Source: Scytonema hofmannii PCC 7110 (GTDB taxonomy: Bacteria > Cyanobacteriota > Cyanobacteriia > Cyanobacteriales > Nostocaceae). From it: a stretch of 64,000 nt of DNA. The position numbers and the translations under genes were made by a program. The stretch is from the NCBI RefSeq assembly GCF_000346485.2, contig NZ_KQ976354.1, positions 7,181,783-7,245,782 on the forward strand, read 5' to 3'. Within the stretch, counting starts at the first letter, position 1. Each line of letters begins with the position of its first letter. Under the pieces are notes generated by a model that had not been told where the DNA came from, did not search any database, and saw only the letters and a list, made by a program, of their open reading frames with translations. Shown in pieces: positions 1 through 8,444 of the stretch.

Positions 1-1124
1 GGGAGTGAGGGGGAGAGGGGGACTGCTTGTACACTTTGTCTTCTCGTTCTTTTGTGAGTCTCCATGACTAAACGAAAATTGGTATAACCTCTACCCAACC
101 AATTCAAACCTACAGCCGCAAGTAAAGCAATGAACGGATAGAGGGTGAGGCTGTAGTGAGGTAGGCGAGTTGGGAAAAGAGTGAGTTCGACAAATAAGGT
201 AAGAGGAAAGCCCACAAGGATGAGATGGTAGCGAGGAACGGGACGACGCAGAACGACTCCTAAGCCTAAAAGACTGATAAAGAACCAGGGAAATGCTCGA
301 ACGGGTACATTCCAGAAATAAAACTCCAATCCGTTATTATTCCGTTCGCCAGAACTTAAATCAACCACAAAGTGGATGAGTTCTGCAAAACTGTTTTTGC
401 CATAGTGTTGAAAGTTTAGCCAAAGCCAAATGCAAGTGGGAATCAAACCTACGACAAATCCCAAGTACAACATTGGGTTGGTGAGATGACGATGGCGGCG
501 ATGCTCCCAAATTAGGTAAGGTAGCAAAGCAACGATGGGTAAGACTATCATGAAGCTTCTGACTAAGAAGCCTAAACCAAAACTTAAACCAGCAAGAAAA
601 CTCCAAGCAAAGCGGTATCGGGGATGTAGTTCTGCTTTTAAGAAAGACCAAATAGCCAAAAGTACCAGGAAAATCATAGGTACATCGGGTGTACCCAAGC
701 GACTGTATTGCAACCAAAGGAATTCGACACTTAAAATGGCAGCTGCTAACCAAGCCACTTTTTTCCCTAAGAGAATTCTGCCTATTTCATATAAAAGTAG
801 TATGCTGAGGATGCCTGCGATCGCACTTGGCAGTCGCACGCTGGTTTCATTAATACCGAACAACGTATAAGCACTGGCTATTAACCAGTAGGGACCGGGT
901 GTTTTATGATGGGGCGTTGACCAGGGATGTATCCAGTCCCCTGACTCTACCATGAAACGCGATCGCCAAGCATAAAGCCCTTCATCGTGTGCCATCAAGC
1001 TGTCTTGTCCCGAGTTAAACAACAGTATTGGAAGTATCCAAATTAACAAGCTTATATAAGGTAAGCTCGGTAAAATCTCCGTAAAAGCCCTAATTCGATA
1101 AATAGACTGTGCTTTATATAACAT
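1..1124 (-). CDS. ArnT/PMT-like family 39 glycosyltransferase (3' end outside window)
   Basis: The reverse strand is open from an ATG at 1124 to the window edge, about 374 codons without a stop. The product is a polytopic membrane protein. Near residues 50-90 it carries a signature of dolichyl-/undecaprenyl-phosphate sugar transferases: HDEGLYAWRSRFM, then HHKTPGPYWL, equivalent to the DE and KPP..YW motifs of the ArnT/PMT (GT39) family. Many hydrophobic helices follow. Such enzymes move a sugar from a lipid carrier to protein or lipid on the outer face of the inner membrane; the substrate cannot be told. The last visible codons run into a G-rich (minus-strand C-rich) repeat coding PLSPS, like the repeat inserted in other genes of this window. 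The family call is good; the end is not seen. Confidence 0.85.
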   Translation of the reverse strand, partial: MLYKAQSIYRIRAFTEILPSLPYISLLIWILPILLFNSGQDSLMAHDEGLYAWRSRFMVESGDWIHPWSTPHHKTPGPYWLIASAYTLFGINETSVRLPSAIAGILSILLLYEIGRILLGKKVAWLAAAILSVEFLWLQYSRLGTPDVPMIFLVLLAIWSFLKAELHPRYRFAWSFLAGLSFGLGFLVRSFMIVLPIVALLPYLIWEHRRHRHLTNPMLYLGFVVGLIPTCIWLWLNFQHYGKNSFAELIHFVVDLSSGERNNNGLEFYFWNVPVRAFPWFFISLLGLGVVLRRPVPRYHLILVGFPLTLFVELTLFPTRLPHYSLTLYPFIALLAAVGLNWLGRGYTNFRLVMETHKRTRRQSVQAVPLSPSL

Positions 1125-1321
1125 TTAATCAAAACCAGCCAAATTTTTGTTTGGCTCCTTTAGTTTTTGTATCTATTTATAGAATACGTATTGTGGTATC
1201 AAAATTGTTCCAGCCGCAAATAGGGAGTAGAGGGTAGGGGTTAGGGAAAAATACCCAATGCCAATTTTCACCCATTTTGGTGTAAGCATTTCATAAGTAA
1301 CTACTACCTTGAAAAACATTT

Positions 1322-1969
1322 ATGCCATTAAAACCAGAGCAACGCGATAAGCAAGACAGCACAGATGACAAGCTGTTTTACGAATTCCCCCGCTTCGTCA
1401 CTCATGTGGATGAAGGCTTTATTCAACAGCTGACTGACTTGTACCGCGAACGACTCAAACCCAGAACCCGCATCTTTGACATGATGAGCAGTTGGGTATC
1501 TCATTTACCAGAAGAGATGGAATTTGACCATGTAGAAGGACATGGGCTGAATGCTGAGGAACTAGAACGCAATCGACAATTAAACCATTACTTCGTACAA
1601 AATCTCAACGAAAACCCTCAACTTCCTTTACTAGACCGAGATTTTGATGCTGTACTCAACTGTGTTTCCGTTCAGTACTTACAGTATCCAGAGGCAATTT
1701 TTTCGGAAATTCACCGCATTCTTAAACCGGGTGGTCTAGCAATTATCAGTTTTTCCAACCGAATGTTTTTCCAAAAAGCAATTCAAGCGTGGCGTGAGGG
1801 TAGTGAAGCCAGTCGAGTTGCACTGGTGAAAAGTTACTTCTCTTCTGTACCGGGATTTTCCCCTCCAGAAGTTATTGCACGCCAGTCAACAGCTCCCAAT
1901 CTACTACAGTGGTTGGGTGTTGGAGGGGGAGACCCATTCTACGCTGTCATAGCACAACGTAACAATTAA
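1322..1969 (+). CDS. Class I SAM-dependent methyltransferase (ubiE-like)
   Basis: A 215-residue protein starting at ATG 1322. The central part has the end of a Rossmann methyltransferase: FDAVLNCVSVQYLQYPEA (motif II region, about residues 108-125) and EIHRILKPGGLAIISFSNR (motif III, about 128-146). The N-terminal glycine-rich motif I is unusual: IFDMMSSWVSHLPEE takes the place of a typical VLDxGCGxG. This variant is familiar in cyanobacterial methyltransferase-domain proteins, but cofactor binding is not proved by sequence. The methyl acceptor is unknown. It stands alone: the gene before it is divergent and the lipoprotein gene after it is 180 bp away behind repeats. Confidence 0.8.
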   Translation: MPLKPEQRDKQDSTDDKLFYEFPRFVTHVDEGFIQQLTDLYRERLKPRTRIFDMMSSWVSHLPEEMEFDHVEGHGLNAEELERNRQLNHYFVQNLNENPQLPLLDRDFDAVLNCVSVQYLQYPEAIFSEIHRILKPGGLAIISFSNRMFFQKAIQAWREGSEASRVALVKSYFSSVPGFSPPEVIARQSTAPNLLQWLGVGGGDPFYAVIAQRNN

Positions 1970-2002
1970 AAATGGGCAAGGGGTATTGGGTGTTTGCCCA
2001 AC

Positions 2003-2043
2003 CCCTACTCCCTACTTCCTACTCCCTACTCCCTACTTCCTAC
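2003..2043. repeat. CCCTACT tandem heptamer repeat
   Basis: About five imperfect copies of CTCCCTACT/CTTCCTACT follow the methyltransferase gene. The same unit recurs at 4688-4721. It is a short tandem repeat of the kind common between genes in heterocystous cyanobacteria. No coding or binding role is visible. Confidence 0.8.
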
Positions 2044-2150
2044 CTTACGGTAGTTGCGCTCAAAAGTTATTAGAAAGTAAATTTTCCGAGTAAAGACTAC
2101 AGGAAAGCAGATAATGAATTGCCTGTAGATTAAGCATAGGTCGGAGGCAA

Positions 2151-2666
2151 ATGATGATTTTCCCTCAAGTCCGTAGAGTATTCGTTGCTTTATTGTTATG
2201 TTTATTACTAGTAACAACCGGTTGTGCAACGAAAGCACCCAGTCGTTTCGATCAAGTACAGCAAGAAAGTAGCAAGCAAAGAAGCGGTCAAGCTGTTGCT
2301 AAAGAAGCAACCCAAGGTAGCGAATTTAACAAATTCTTCCCGTCTGCTGGTGCTGGTTATCAACGAGTCTTTACCCAAGAGAAAAAAGGCTTCGCTGAAG
2401 CTAAGTTGAAGCAAGACGGTAAAGATATAGCCATGTTAGCTATTTCTGATACAACGAGTGTTCCAGGCTCGGCTGCTACTTACTCAAATAGCACCACACA
2501 AATAGCTGGCTATCCCGCACGGCAATTGGGTAACACTCAAACATCTGTACTGGTAAACAATCGCTACCAAGTCAAAGTGATTTCCCGCGATCCGTCATTT
2601 ACAGCTAGCGATCGCGAAGCATGGATACAAAAGTTTAACCTGAATGGTTTGGCAAAACTGAAATAA
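2151..2666 (+). CDS. Small predicted lipoprotein, function unknown
   Basis: A 171-residue protein. A hydrophobic signal (residues 8-22) ends in a lipobox LVTTGC with Cys25, so it should be a lipid-anchored envelope protein after signal peptidase II cleavage. The mature part is small, polar and rich in Gln, Ser and Thr, with repeated Tyr-rich stretches (ATYSNSTTQIAGYPARQLGN) and no cofactor motif. GGAGG at 2143-2147 would fit the second ATG (2154, 6-nt spacer) better than the first (2151). I recognise no named family; close relatives would be expected among cyanobacterial hypothetical lipoproteins. Confidence 0.75.
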   Translation: MMIFPQVRRVFVALLLCLLLVTTGCATKAPSRFDQVQQESSKQRSGQAVAKEATQGSEFNKFFPSAGAGYQRVFTQEKKGFAEAKLKQDGKDIAMLAISDTTSVPGSAATYSNSTTQIAGYPARQLGNTQTSVLVNNRYQVKVISRDPSFTASDREAWIQKFNLNGLAKLK

Positions 2667-2667
2667 G

Positions 2668-2710
2668 TGGGCAATGGGCAATGGGCAATGGGCAAGGGGC
2701 AATGGGCAAT
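2668..2710. repeat. GGGCAAT tandem heptamer repeat
   Basis: Six or so copies of GGGCAAT with one variant begin two bases after the lipoprotein stop codon. It is the same class of 7-bp tandem repeat as the GGTCACT and TTAGTGG arrays elsewhere in the window. Confidence 0.85.
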
Positions 2711-2806
2711 GAATGACTTTAATAATTCCCGATGCCCAATCCCCTATGCCCTATCCCCAAATAGGAATCAAACCTTGAATAACTATATAGCAACAAGGAG
2801 TATTTC

Positions 2807-3694
2807 GTGGCTAAACCTATTTTTGAAATGGTTGACGAACTACCAACTGGCGGTTTGACAGTGTCAATGTTGAACTCCCTGGATTTCGTAGCTCCGGGTC
2901 AATGGCACAATGTGGTTGGATTTGTCAATACCATCAAAACTGTAACTGGCGAAACTGATGACAGCCTAATTCAAGCTATTGGTGAAAGAGCAATTTACCT
3001 TTACAACGATCGCTCTCAAGGATACCAACGCGCAATGTGGCTCTATCAAACTGTTGACAGTACAGATAGAGCACTTGGTGCAGCAGCATTGGCGAATAAA
3101 GTAGGTGAAAAAATTCCTCTTTTTGGCTTTCTTAACAAAGTTACCCCCAAAGCTGATAAAGCCCAAACTATTGATTTGTGTGTTAAGTTAGTTGCCGAGT
3201 TAGTCGCTTTCTGTCAAATCAACGGTATTCCCGGAGACAGTATTGGAGATTTTGTTGCTTCTTTGGGTGAATATAGTGGTGAGTCGCTCATCCGCATGGT
3301 TGCCTTAGTTTGCGTAGATGGCTTACTACCTCTTGGTCCTGATTTTATCAATCATGCCTTATCCAGCATTAGCCAGACAAACCCTCAAGAATTGGAACAG
3401 AATGCGACTTATCAAAACATTCAAGATGCAATTCCTGGTGGTGATTCTCGCGGAAAACTTAACTTTATGGGGGAAAGCTTTGACTCAGTCAAGGGTTGGA
3501 TGAGCGGTTTGGTTGCTTCTCATGATTTAACACCCCAAAAAGTTGTCCACAACTTGCAAAGCTTCCTTGATGTTGCAGATGATAATCTAGACTATCTAGC
3601 TGCATTCCTGGATGTTTCAACCAACTACTACGAGCATACAGGGACGCAAACTTTGGCACGCCGTCTCATTGAACGGGCATTTGCTGAAATTTAA
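2807..3694 (+). CDS. Conserved cyanobacterial hypothetical protein
   Basis: A 295-residue protein starting at GTG 2807, supported by AAGGAG at 2795-2800. It is predicted to be largely alpha-helical and soluble: no signal peptide, no membrane segment, no Cys/His metal cluster. The N-terminus (FEMVDELPTGGLTVSMLNSL) and the helical repeat-like body do not match a family I can name. It is followed by a hairpin-forming GC-rich stretch and a convergent gene. The reading frame is clearly coding by length and start signal, but no role can be given. Confidence 0.75.
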   Translation: MAKPIFEMVDELPTGGLTVSMLNSLDFVAPGQWHNVVGFVNTIKTVTGETDDSLIQAIGERAIYLYNDRSQGYQRAMWLYQTVDSTDRALGAAALANKVGEKIPLFGFLNKVTPKADKAQTIDLCVKLVAELVAFCQINGIPGDSIGDFVASLGEYSGESLIRMVALVCVDGLLPLGPDFINHALSSISQTNPQELEQNATYQNIQDAIPGGDSRGKLNFMGESFDSVKGWMSGLVASHDLTPQKVVHNLQSFLDVADDNLDYLAAFLDVSTNYYEHTGTQTLARRLIERAFAEI

Positions 3695-3794
3695 TTCTTC
3701 CAAGCATTCACCTGAAATCAACCTAATGGCTGGTTTTTCAACACCCATCAGTTACGTATATTGATACAGGTGATGTGCTTGTTCTTTTTCCGTG

Positions 3795-3818
3795 AAGGCA
3801 CGGCGCTGCCGTGCCCTT
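3795..3818. terminator. GC-rich palindrome between convergent genes
   Basis: AAGGCACGGC-GCT-GCCGTGCCCTT forms a stem of about ten pairs between the ends of two convergent genes and touches the stop of the minus-strand gene. A T-run is weak on either side, so termination is plausible but not certain. Confidence 0.4.
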
Positions 3819-4554
3819 ACTTAATTAAGTTGACTCCCTGTACTATTACAGGCAAGTGAGGTTCAAAATTTCGGAAATTTTCCAGGTTCTCAAACTTCCC
3901 TGTTGTCGAAGCTGTGTCAAAGGAAGTTGTAATGACGTAAAGAGTTTTGCCGTCAAAAGCAACAAAACCGCGATGTTCTTCATGAGATCCACCTTGTTTT
4001 TTCAGCCCTGCAAATCCGTAATACACTCCTTTAAGTGGACCGACTTGCACTGTTTGAGGGGATTGAGATGAGAAGGTAATTTTGTTGCCATACTCCCCCT
4101 GACGATCTTTTGCCAAAATACTATATTGGTCAGAAGTCCAAAGTTTCAGTGCTGAGGTTACCTGGTTTTGGTTTTTCTCTTCTTGGTAATCTATTTTGGA
4201 ATTTTCTGGAATACCAGCCTGTAGCAGCATTTTTTGAAAATTCGGTAGCTTGTCTAAAGCGTATACTCCCATCTCAACCGTACCCAAAACTTTTTCTTGA
4301 GAAGATATGCACAGTAAAGGTGCAGTTCCTTCACAAGGTGAAACACTCCAGCCTGATGGAGCACTAGTTTTCCCTAAGATTGTCTTCCAGATATTACCTT
4401 GAGTGGGTTGTGAGTTAGCAGCACTCGCTTGTACAACCGGAGGTTGCACCGATTTACGATTGACAGAAAATTTAGATAAAGCTTGTATCAAGCCAAGTGG
4501 TGTTAATACTGAAACGACAAGAGCTCCAAGGAGAACGTGATAGAGTCTCAACAT
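3817..4554 (-). CDS. Hypothetical envelope protein with N-terminal membrane anchor
   Basis: The preferred start is ATG 4554 (MLRLYHVLLGALVV), just before the hydrophobic segment, giving 245 residues; an in-frame ATG at 4602 would add 16 hydrophobic residues. After the anchor comes a Ser/Pro/Gln-rich linker (residues 30-55), then a folded domain of about 185 residues with two Cys (CEGTAPLLC) that could form a disulfide. The domain has no catalytic motif I recognise. The C-terminal part (FVAFDGKTLYVITTSFD) suggests a beta-rich fold. It probably faces the periplasm. Function unknown. Confidence 0.65.
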   Translation of the reverse strand: MLRLYHVLLGALVVSVLTPLGLIQALSKFSVNRKSVQPPVVQASAANSQPTQGNIWKTILGKTSAPSGWSVSPCEGTAPLLCISSQEKVLGTVEMGVYALDKLPNFQKMLLQAGIPENSKIDYQEEKNQNQVTSALKLWTSDQYSILAKDRQGEYGNKITFSSQSPQTVQVGPLKGVYYGFAGLKKQGGSHEEHRGFVAFDGKTLYVITTSFDTASTTGKFENLENFRNFEPHLPVIVQGVNLIK

Positions 4555-4651
4555 AAGTTTTATAAATATAATTTGTAAGATTGCAGATACCATTATCTGC
4601 AAGCTTTGTGGATATCTTATGAAGATTCAGCTATTTCTTCTTGTGTTCCGG

Positions 4652-4721
4652 ATTGGTCATTGGTCATTGGTCATTTGTCATTTGTCCTCCTACTCCCTAC
4701 TCCCTACTCCCTACTCCCTAG
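4652..4721. repeat. TTGGTCA and CCCTACT tandem repeats
   Basis: Two arrays lie side by side between genes: TTGGTCA/TTTGTCA units at 4652-4686 and CTCCCTACT units at 4688-4721. The second array runs up to and just over the stop codon of the DUF4079 gene on the minus strand. Confidence 0.8.
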
Positions 4722-5412
4722 GGCAAGTTTTATTAGCAAAATTACATTGATAAATGTAAGGTTCCTGCCAACTTAAGGGAATTTCTAGCAAGTCTCTTGT
4801 ACCTGTCATACCTTGCCCGATAAATAGTAACAAAGCAATACAATTTAAAATTGTGTGGACTGTGCGCCAACGATTCGATCTATCTTTATAAATATCAGGA
4901 ACAATTGCTAAAGAAAAAATCATCAGCAAAGCAGCAGTGATTCCATAGTAGTAATGAGACCAGTACCATTCATTGGTGCGGCGAAAGACTCCATCTTGAC
5001 AGCCAAGAATGACTATACCCGCACCAGTTAAAGTAGCAAATACTCCCCGCCATAACGGTGGTTTGACACGATACAATAAAACTAAACAGGAAATTGTAAC
5101 CGCAAACATTACAAGAATGAAAGTAATCTGGAACGCATCTTTACTCCACAATTGATTTTTAATAATGTTTTTCCCAATTGGATAAGCAAGCCCTATCAAT
5201 ACTAATCCCACTACTGCGCCTGTTAGCCAATTGCCAAGCTTTCTGTGTTCTACCCCCACTACAGGCGGAATCTTGCTTTTCTGTGAATTTTTAGATTCCA
5301 AGCGTCGTTGACGTGTTTGCCATGCAAAGTTAACTACCATGCCAATCAGAGGAAATACGAAAAAGACTGCGATCGCTGGATGGACAAGACCAAGAAAATC
5401 TGCTAACTCCAT
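4711..5412 (-). CDS. DUF4079 family membrane protein
   Basis: A 233-residue protein with about six predicted transmembrane helices: residues 12-32, 64-82, 94-114, 122-138, 152-170 and 185-202. Conserved-looking histidines lie in membrane context (LVHPAIAVFF near the N-terminus, SHYYYGITAALLM around residue 155, RTVHTILNCIALLLF around 185), as in the cyanobacterial DUF4079 family, which resembles cytochrome b561-type helical bundles. A redox or haem role would fit the histidines but is inference. ATG 5412 is preceded by AAGGTG. Confidence 0.7.
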   Translation of the reverse strand: MELADFLGLVHPAIAVFFVFPLIGMVVNFAWQTRQRRLESKNSQKSKIPPVVGVEHRKLGNWLTGAVVGLVLIGLAYPIGKNIIKNQLWSKDAFQITFILVMFAVTISCLVLLYRVKPPLWRGVFATLTGAGIVILGCQDGVFRRTNEWYWSHYYYGITAALLMIFSLAIVPDIYKDRSNRWRTVHTILNCIALLLFIGQGMTGTRDLLEIPLSWQEPYIYQCNFANKTCPRE

Positions 5413-5844
5413 AGAACACCTTTTTACACAAACCTGTTTAGAGCGAACATTGTGATTTCGGTTTTCTTACAATCCTAAAACACAACTTATGGTGTATTTA
5501 GCTACTTTAAAGCAAGCTTTCGAGCAACACTCCTCCTGAAATTCATTGCTAAGATCACTTTAAACCGGATTTCCAGCAGTTAAATGAATGCAGGCTGAGA
5601 ATTTTTTGAAAAATCCCCTGGCTTAAAAGAGTTGATTTCTCATGGCATTTTAATCTAGACAACCCATTTATCTTTTATTTTTGTTACAGAGTCTTCGTAA
5701 TTTGTTGTAAAATATACATAAATATTTACAATTGTGTTTAACTCAAAAATTCACAAACTTGACCAAGTCGAAAGTCGTACCAGATCCAAAACTTTTTTTA
5801 TGGAAAAAAGAAGTTGATTCACAAGTATGGGGATTAACTGATCG
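5413..5844. other. AT-rich intergenic region upstream of cellulose synthase
   Basis: About 430 bp with no gene. It lies between the divergent DUF4079 and cellulose synthase genes and so must hold both promoters, but I could not fix -10/-35 boxes. Its end (around 5826-5840, AGTATGGGGATTAACTG) matches the right flank of the TnpB element near 52260, see findings. Confidence 0.5.
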
Positions 5845-5889
5845 CTGGTCACTGGTCACTGGTCACTGGTCACTGGTCACTGGTCACTG
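5845..5889. repeat. GGTCACT tandem heptamer array
   Basis: Six direct copies of CTGGTCA end 15 bp before the cellulose synthase start codon, so the array would lie in its 5' untranslated region. Other arrays of the same unit are at 27590-27640 (reverse orientation), 39903-39939 and 52281-52312. Confidence 0.9.
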
Positions 5890-5904
5890 TTAAGGAATTT
5901 CAAA

Positions 5905-8175
5905 ATGATAATTACAAAGTTGAGTAAATACAGCCTCAAACTTGTTCGCCAGAGAGGTTTCCAAGTCCATAGGGCAACATTTTTTCTATTAAGCATCTTT
6001 GTCCTATTCGGTATTGTCATTGCAGCATGGTTCGCAGGTGATGATAGAATTAGCCATATTTTTGCCGAGATTCATGAATGGCAAAAGCACCCGCCAATCT
6101 GGTTAACAGTGCCAATAGTGCCAAAACAGTATTTACTAGTACCCACTGTGTTGCTATTATTATCTGTCTTGGCAATTATGAAAATTTCTCCCCAACCTCA
6201 GGCTTGGTCTCGAAGATTTATAGTAGGAATTTTGCTATGCTTGACTTTGCGTTACGTTCTTTGGCGATCGCTTTCCACTCTAAATTTAGCTAATCCTCTC
6301 GTAGGCGTCTTTAGCTTGGGGCTGTTCTTGTTTGAAATGTTCGCGATCCTGAACACCATTATTCAGTTGTTTCTGCTAATGAATTTCAAAGATCGCCGTC
6401 AGGAAGCAACGAGAAAATCAGTTGCTGTTGTTGATGAAATTTATAAGCCATCTGTTGATATTTTGATACCAACCTATAGCGAACCTGGTTTTATTTTGCG
6501 GCGGACAATTATTGGTTGCCAAGCCCTAGATTACTCTAAGAAAAAAATATATCTTCTGGATGATACCAAGCGTCCGGAAATGCAAAAATTAGCCAAAGAG
6601 CTAGGATGTGAATATGTAACACGTCCCGATAATAGATATGCCAAAGCGGGAAATTTAAATCATGCTATCTCTAAAACTAATGGCGAACTGATTGTTGTTT
6701 TTGATGCCGATTTTGTCCCGACTACAAATTTTCTTGTCCGCACAGTTGGCTTCTTTCAGGATAAAAATGTAGCACTCGTGCAGACACCTCAAACTTTTTA
6801 TAATGCCGATCCTATAGGCCGCAACCTTGGCTTAGAAAACATTCTCACTCCAGACGAAGAAGGATTTTATCGGCAAATTCAACCCATTCGTGATGCTGCA
6901 GGTGGCGTAGTTTGTTGTGGTACTTCTTTTGTTGTTCGACGGAGTGCATTAGAAAGTGTGGGTGGATTCGTGACAGAATCTTTAAGCGAAGACTATTTCA
7001 CAGGAATTCGTCTCTCTGCTAAAGGCTATAACGTAATTTATCTCAACGAACAATTGAGTGCAGGTTTAGCTGCGGAAAACATTGCTGCTTACGTGACTCA
7101 ACGATTGCGTTGGTCGCGAGGTACATTGCAAGCATTTTTTATTAAATCCAATCCTTTAACAATTCCTGGATTGACTCTTATTCAAAGATTGGCTCATTTG
7201 GAAGGATTGTTAAACCACTCTAGCAGTATAGCTCGTGTTTACTTCCTCTTGACCCCACTAGCCTATTTATTTTTAGGTGTGATACCCATTCATGCAACCG
7301 CCGTTGAAATCATATATTTCTATTTACCTCTTTATATAATAAACCTTGCAGTTTTCTCTTGGTTGAATTATCGATCGCGCTCTGCTTTCCTATCAGATAT
7401 TTATTCCCTACTTTTGTGTTTTCCCCTGGCATTGAATCAGATAAAAGTGATGATAAATCCTTTTGATACAGGATTTAAAGTCACACCAAAAGGAGAAACA
7501 AGTGAAAAATATTACTATAACTGGCAATTAGCAATTCCTTTGATTATTTTATTCATTGCTACCCTTCTTGGCTTGTGTCGAAACTTAGGAATATTTATGT
7601 TTGATAGTTCTTGGACTACGACAGTCTCACAAGAACTTGATTTACAAGTCAAAGGGATCGGCATCGGTTGGTATTGGAGTGCTTATAATTTAATAACGAT
7701 CGGTATTTCTCTCCTGGTTTTACTGGATGCACCCAAATTAGACAGATATGAATGGTTTAATTTGAGACGCGTCGTTCGGTTACAGTTTGGTGAGCAAAGT
7801 CTTTGGGGAGTATCCAGAATGATTTCAGAAGGAGGGGTGGAAGTTGCTCTCACTCAAAAACCTCCCTTTAATTTAGTTGAAAATAAACCTGTAAAGTTAG
7901 AAATAGCGGAAGAAAACTTACTGCTAGATGCACAGGTTGTTTGCACTGGTTTAAAAGATGAATTTCCGACAGTCAGAGTTATGTTTGAATCAGTCAGTTT
8001 GCTCCAACAACGCCAACTTGTAGAAATGTTATTTTGTCGTCCCGGACAGTGGAAGCGCAACAACGTACCTGGAGAGTTAGGTTCGTTGTTGTTGATCTTG
8101 AAAATTTTGCTGAAATCGCGATTTCTATTTAATAGAAAACTTGAGCGTACTCCGCTTGCCATTGCTAAAATTTGA
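5905..8175 (+). CDS. Cellulose synthase catalytic subunit-like GT2 with PilZ domain
   Basis: A 756-residue inner-membrane processive beta-glycan synthase. The N-terminal helices span residues 25-45 and 75-160. The GT2 domain shows LLDDTKRPEMQ (about residue 217), DAD (266-268), SEDYFTGIRL (about 361, in place of TED) and QRLRW (about 398-402), the full D,D,D,QxxRW set. More helices follow (residues 440-560). The C-terminal PilZ domain has RRVVR (about 620) and an ISEGGVEV turn, the two c-di-GMP contacts, so activity is probably c-di-GMP-gated. No BcsB-like partner is adjacent; cyanobacteria often keep the partners elsewhere. Product (cellulose or another beta-glucan) is inferred from the family. 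Confidence 0.9.
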   Translation: MIITKLSKYSLKLVRQRGFQVHRATFFLLSIFVLFGIVIAAWFAGDDRISHIFAEIHEWQKHPPIWLTVPIVPKQYLLVPTVLLLLSVLAIMKISPQPQAWSRRFIVGILLCLTLRYVLWRSLSTLNLANPLVGVFSLGLFLFEMFAILNTIIQLFLLMNFKDRRQEATRKSVAVVDEIYKPSVDILIPTYSEPGFILRRTIIGCQALDYSKKKIYLLDDTKRPEMQKLAKELGCEYVTRPDNRYAKAGNLNHAISKTNGELIVVFDADFVPTTNFLVRTVGFFQDKNVALVQTPQTFYNADPIGRNLGLENILTPDEEGFYRQIQPIRDAAGGVVCCGTSFVVRRSALESVGGFVTESLSEDYFTGIRLSAKGYNVIYLNEQLSAGLAAENIAAYVTQRLRWSRGTLQAFFIKSNPLTIPGLTLIQRLAHLEGLLNHSSSIARVYFLLTPLAYLFLGVIPIHATAVEIIYFYLPLYIINLAVFSWLNYRSRSAFLSDIYSLLLCFPLALNQIKVMINPFDTGFKVTPKGETSEKYYYNWQLAIPLIILFIATLLGLCRNLGIFMFDSSWTTTVSQELDLQVKGIGIGWYWSAYNLITIGISLLVLLDAPKLDRYEWFNLRRVVRLQFGEQSLWGVSRMISEGGVEVALTQKPPFNLVENKPVKLEIAEENLLLDAQVVCTGLKDEFPTVRVMFESVSLLQQRQLVEMLFCRPGQWKRNNVPGELGSLLLILKILLKSRFLFNRKLERTPLAIAKI

Positions 8176-8325
8176 AGCAATCCGCTCTGCTGGTAACTCA
8201 ATGCCATGATCGATGCAGTTACGGACTAAGTGAGTCAAGGGGTCTCGTTCTATTTGATTTAGATTCTCATAGCTCTCAAGTAGAAATGCTTCTATATCAT
8301 CATCGTCATTTTCTGCTAACTCCAT
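8125..8325 (-). pseudogene. Collapsed CheA-like hybrid kinase: HPt start fused in frame to HATPase piece
   Basis: A 66-codon minus-strand frame. Residues 1-27 (DDIEAFLLESYENLNQIERD) look like the start of the HPt domain of a cyanobacterial CheA-like kinase. Residues 28-48 (DPLTHLVRNCIDHGIELP) are the N-box of the CheA ATPase domain, normally several hundred residues further on. The two are joined in frame after a shared Asp, so a large internal deletion is the simplest explanation. The rest of the ATPase domain and any receiver domain are gone, and the frame runs on into sequence antisense to the end of the cellulose synthase gene. No activity is expected. Confidence 0.75.
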
Positions 8326-8380
8326 TGCTTTGATATGCTAAAAATTTACTCTTTTGTATTCATTCTAACGTATTGAGTCA

Positions 8381-8411
8381 GATTCCCGACTTCTTCAAGA
8401 AGTCGGGAATC
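8381..8411. terminator. Perfect 15-bp palindrome, likely bidirectional terminator
   Basis: GATTCCCGACTTCTT, a one-base centre and its exact complement. It lies between the cellulose synthase/CheA remnant and the end of recQ. Close relatives are at 14806-14838, 38231-38259 and 59309-59341, so it belongs to a dispersed palindrome family. Confidence 0.6.
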
Positions 8412-8444
8412 TCAATCCCAATTCCCCAATTCCCCAATCCAAAA

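Noticed and set aside
5845-5889. GGTCACT and TTAGTGG arrays as CRISPR arrays
   Set aside because: The units are 7 bp, directly adjoining, with no spacers, and no cas gene is in the window.
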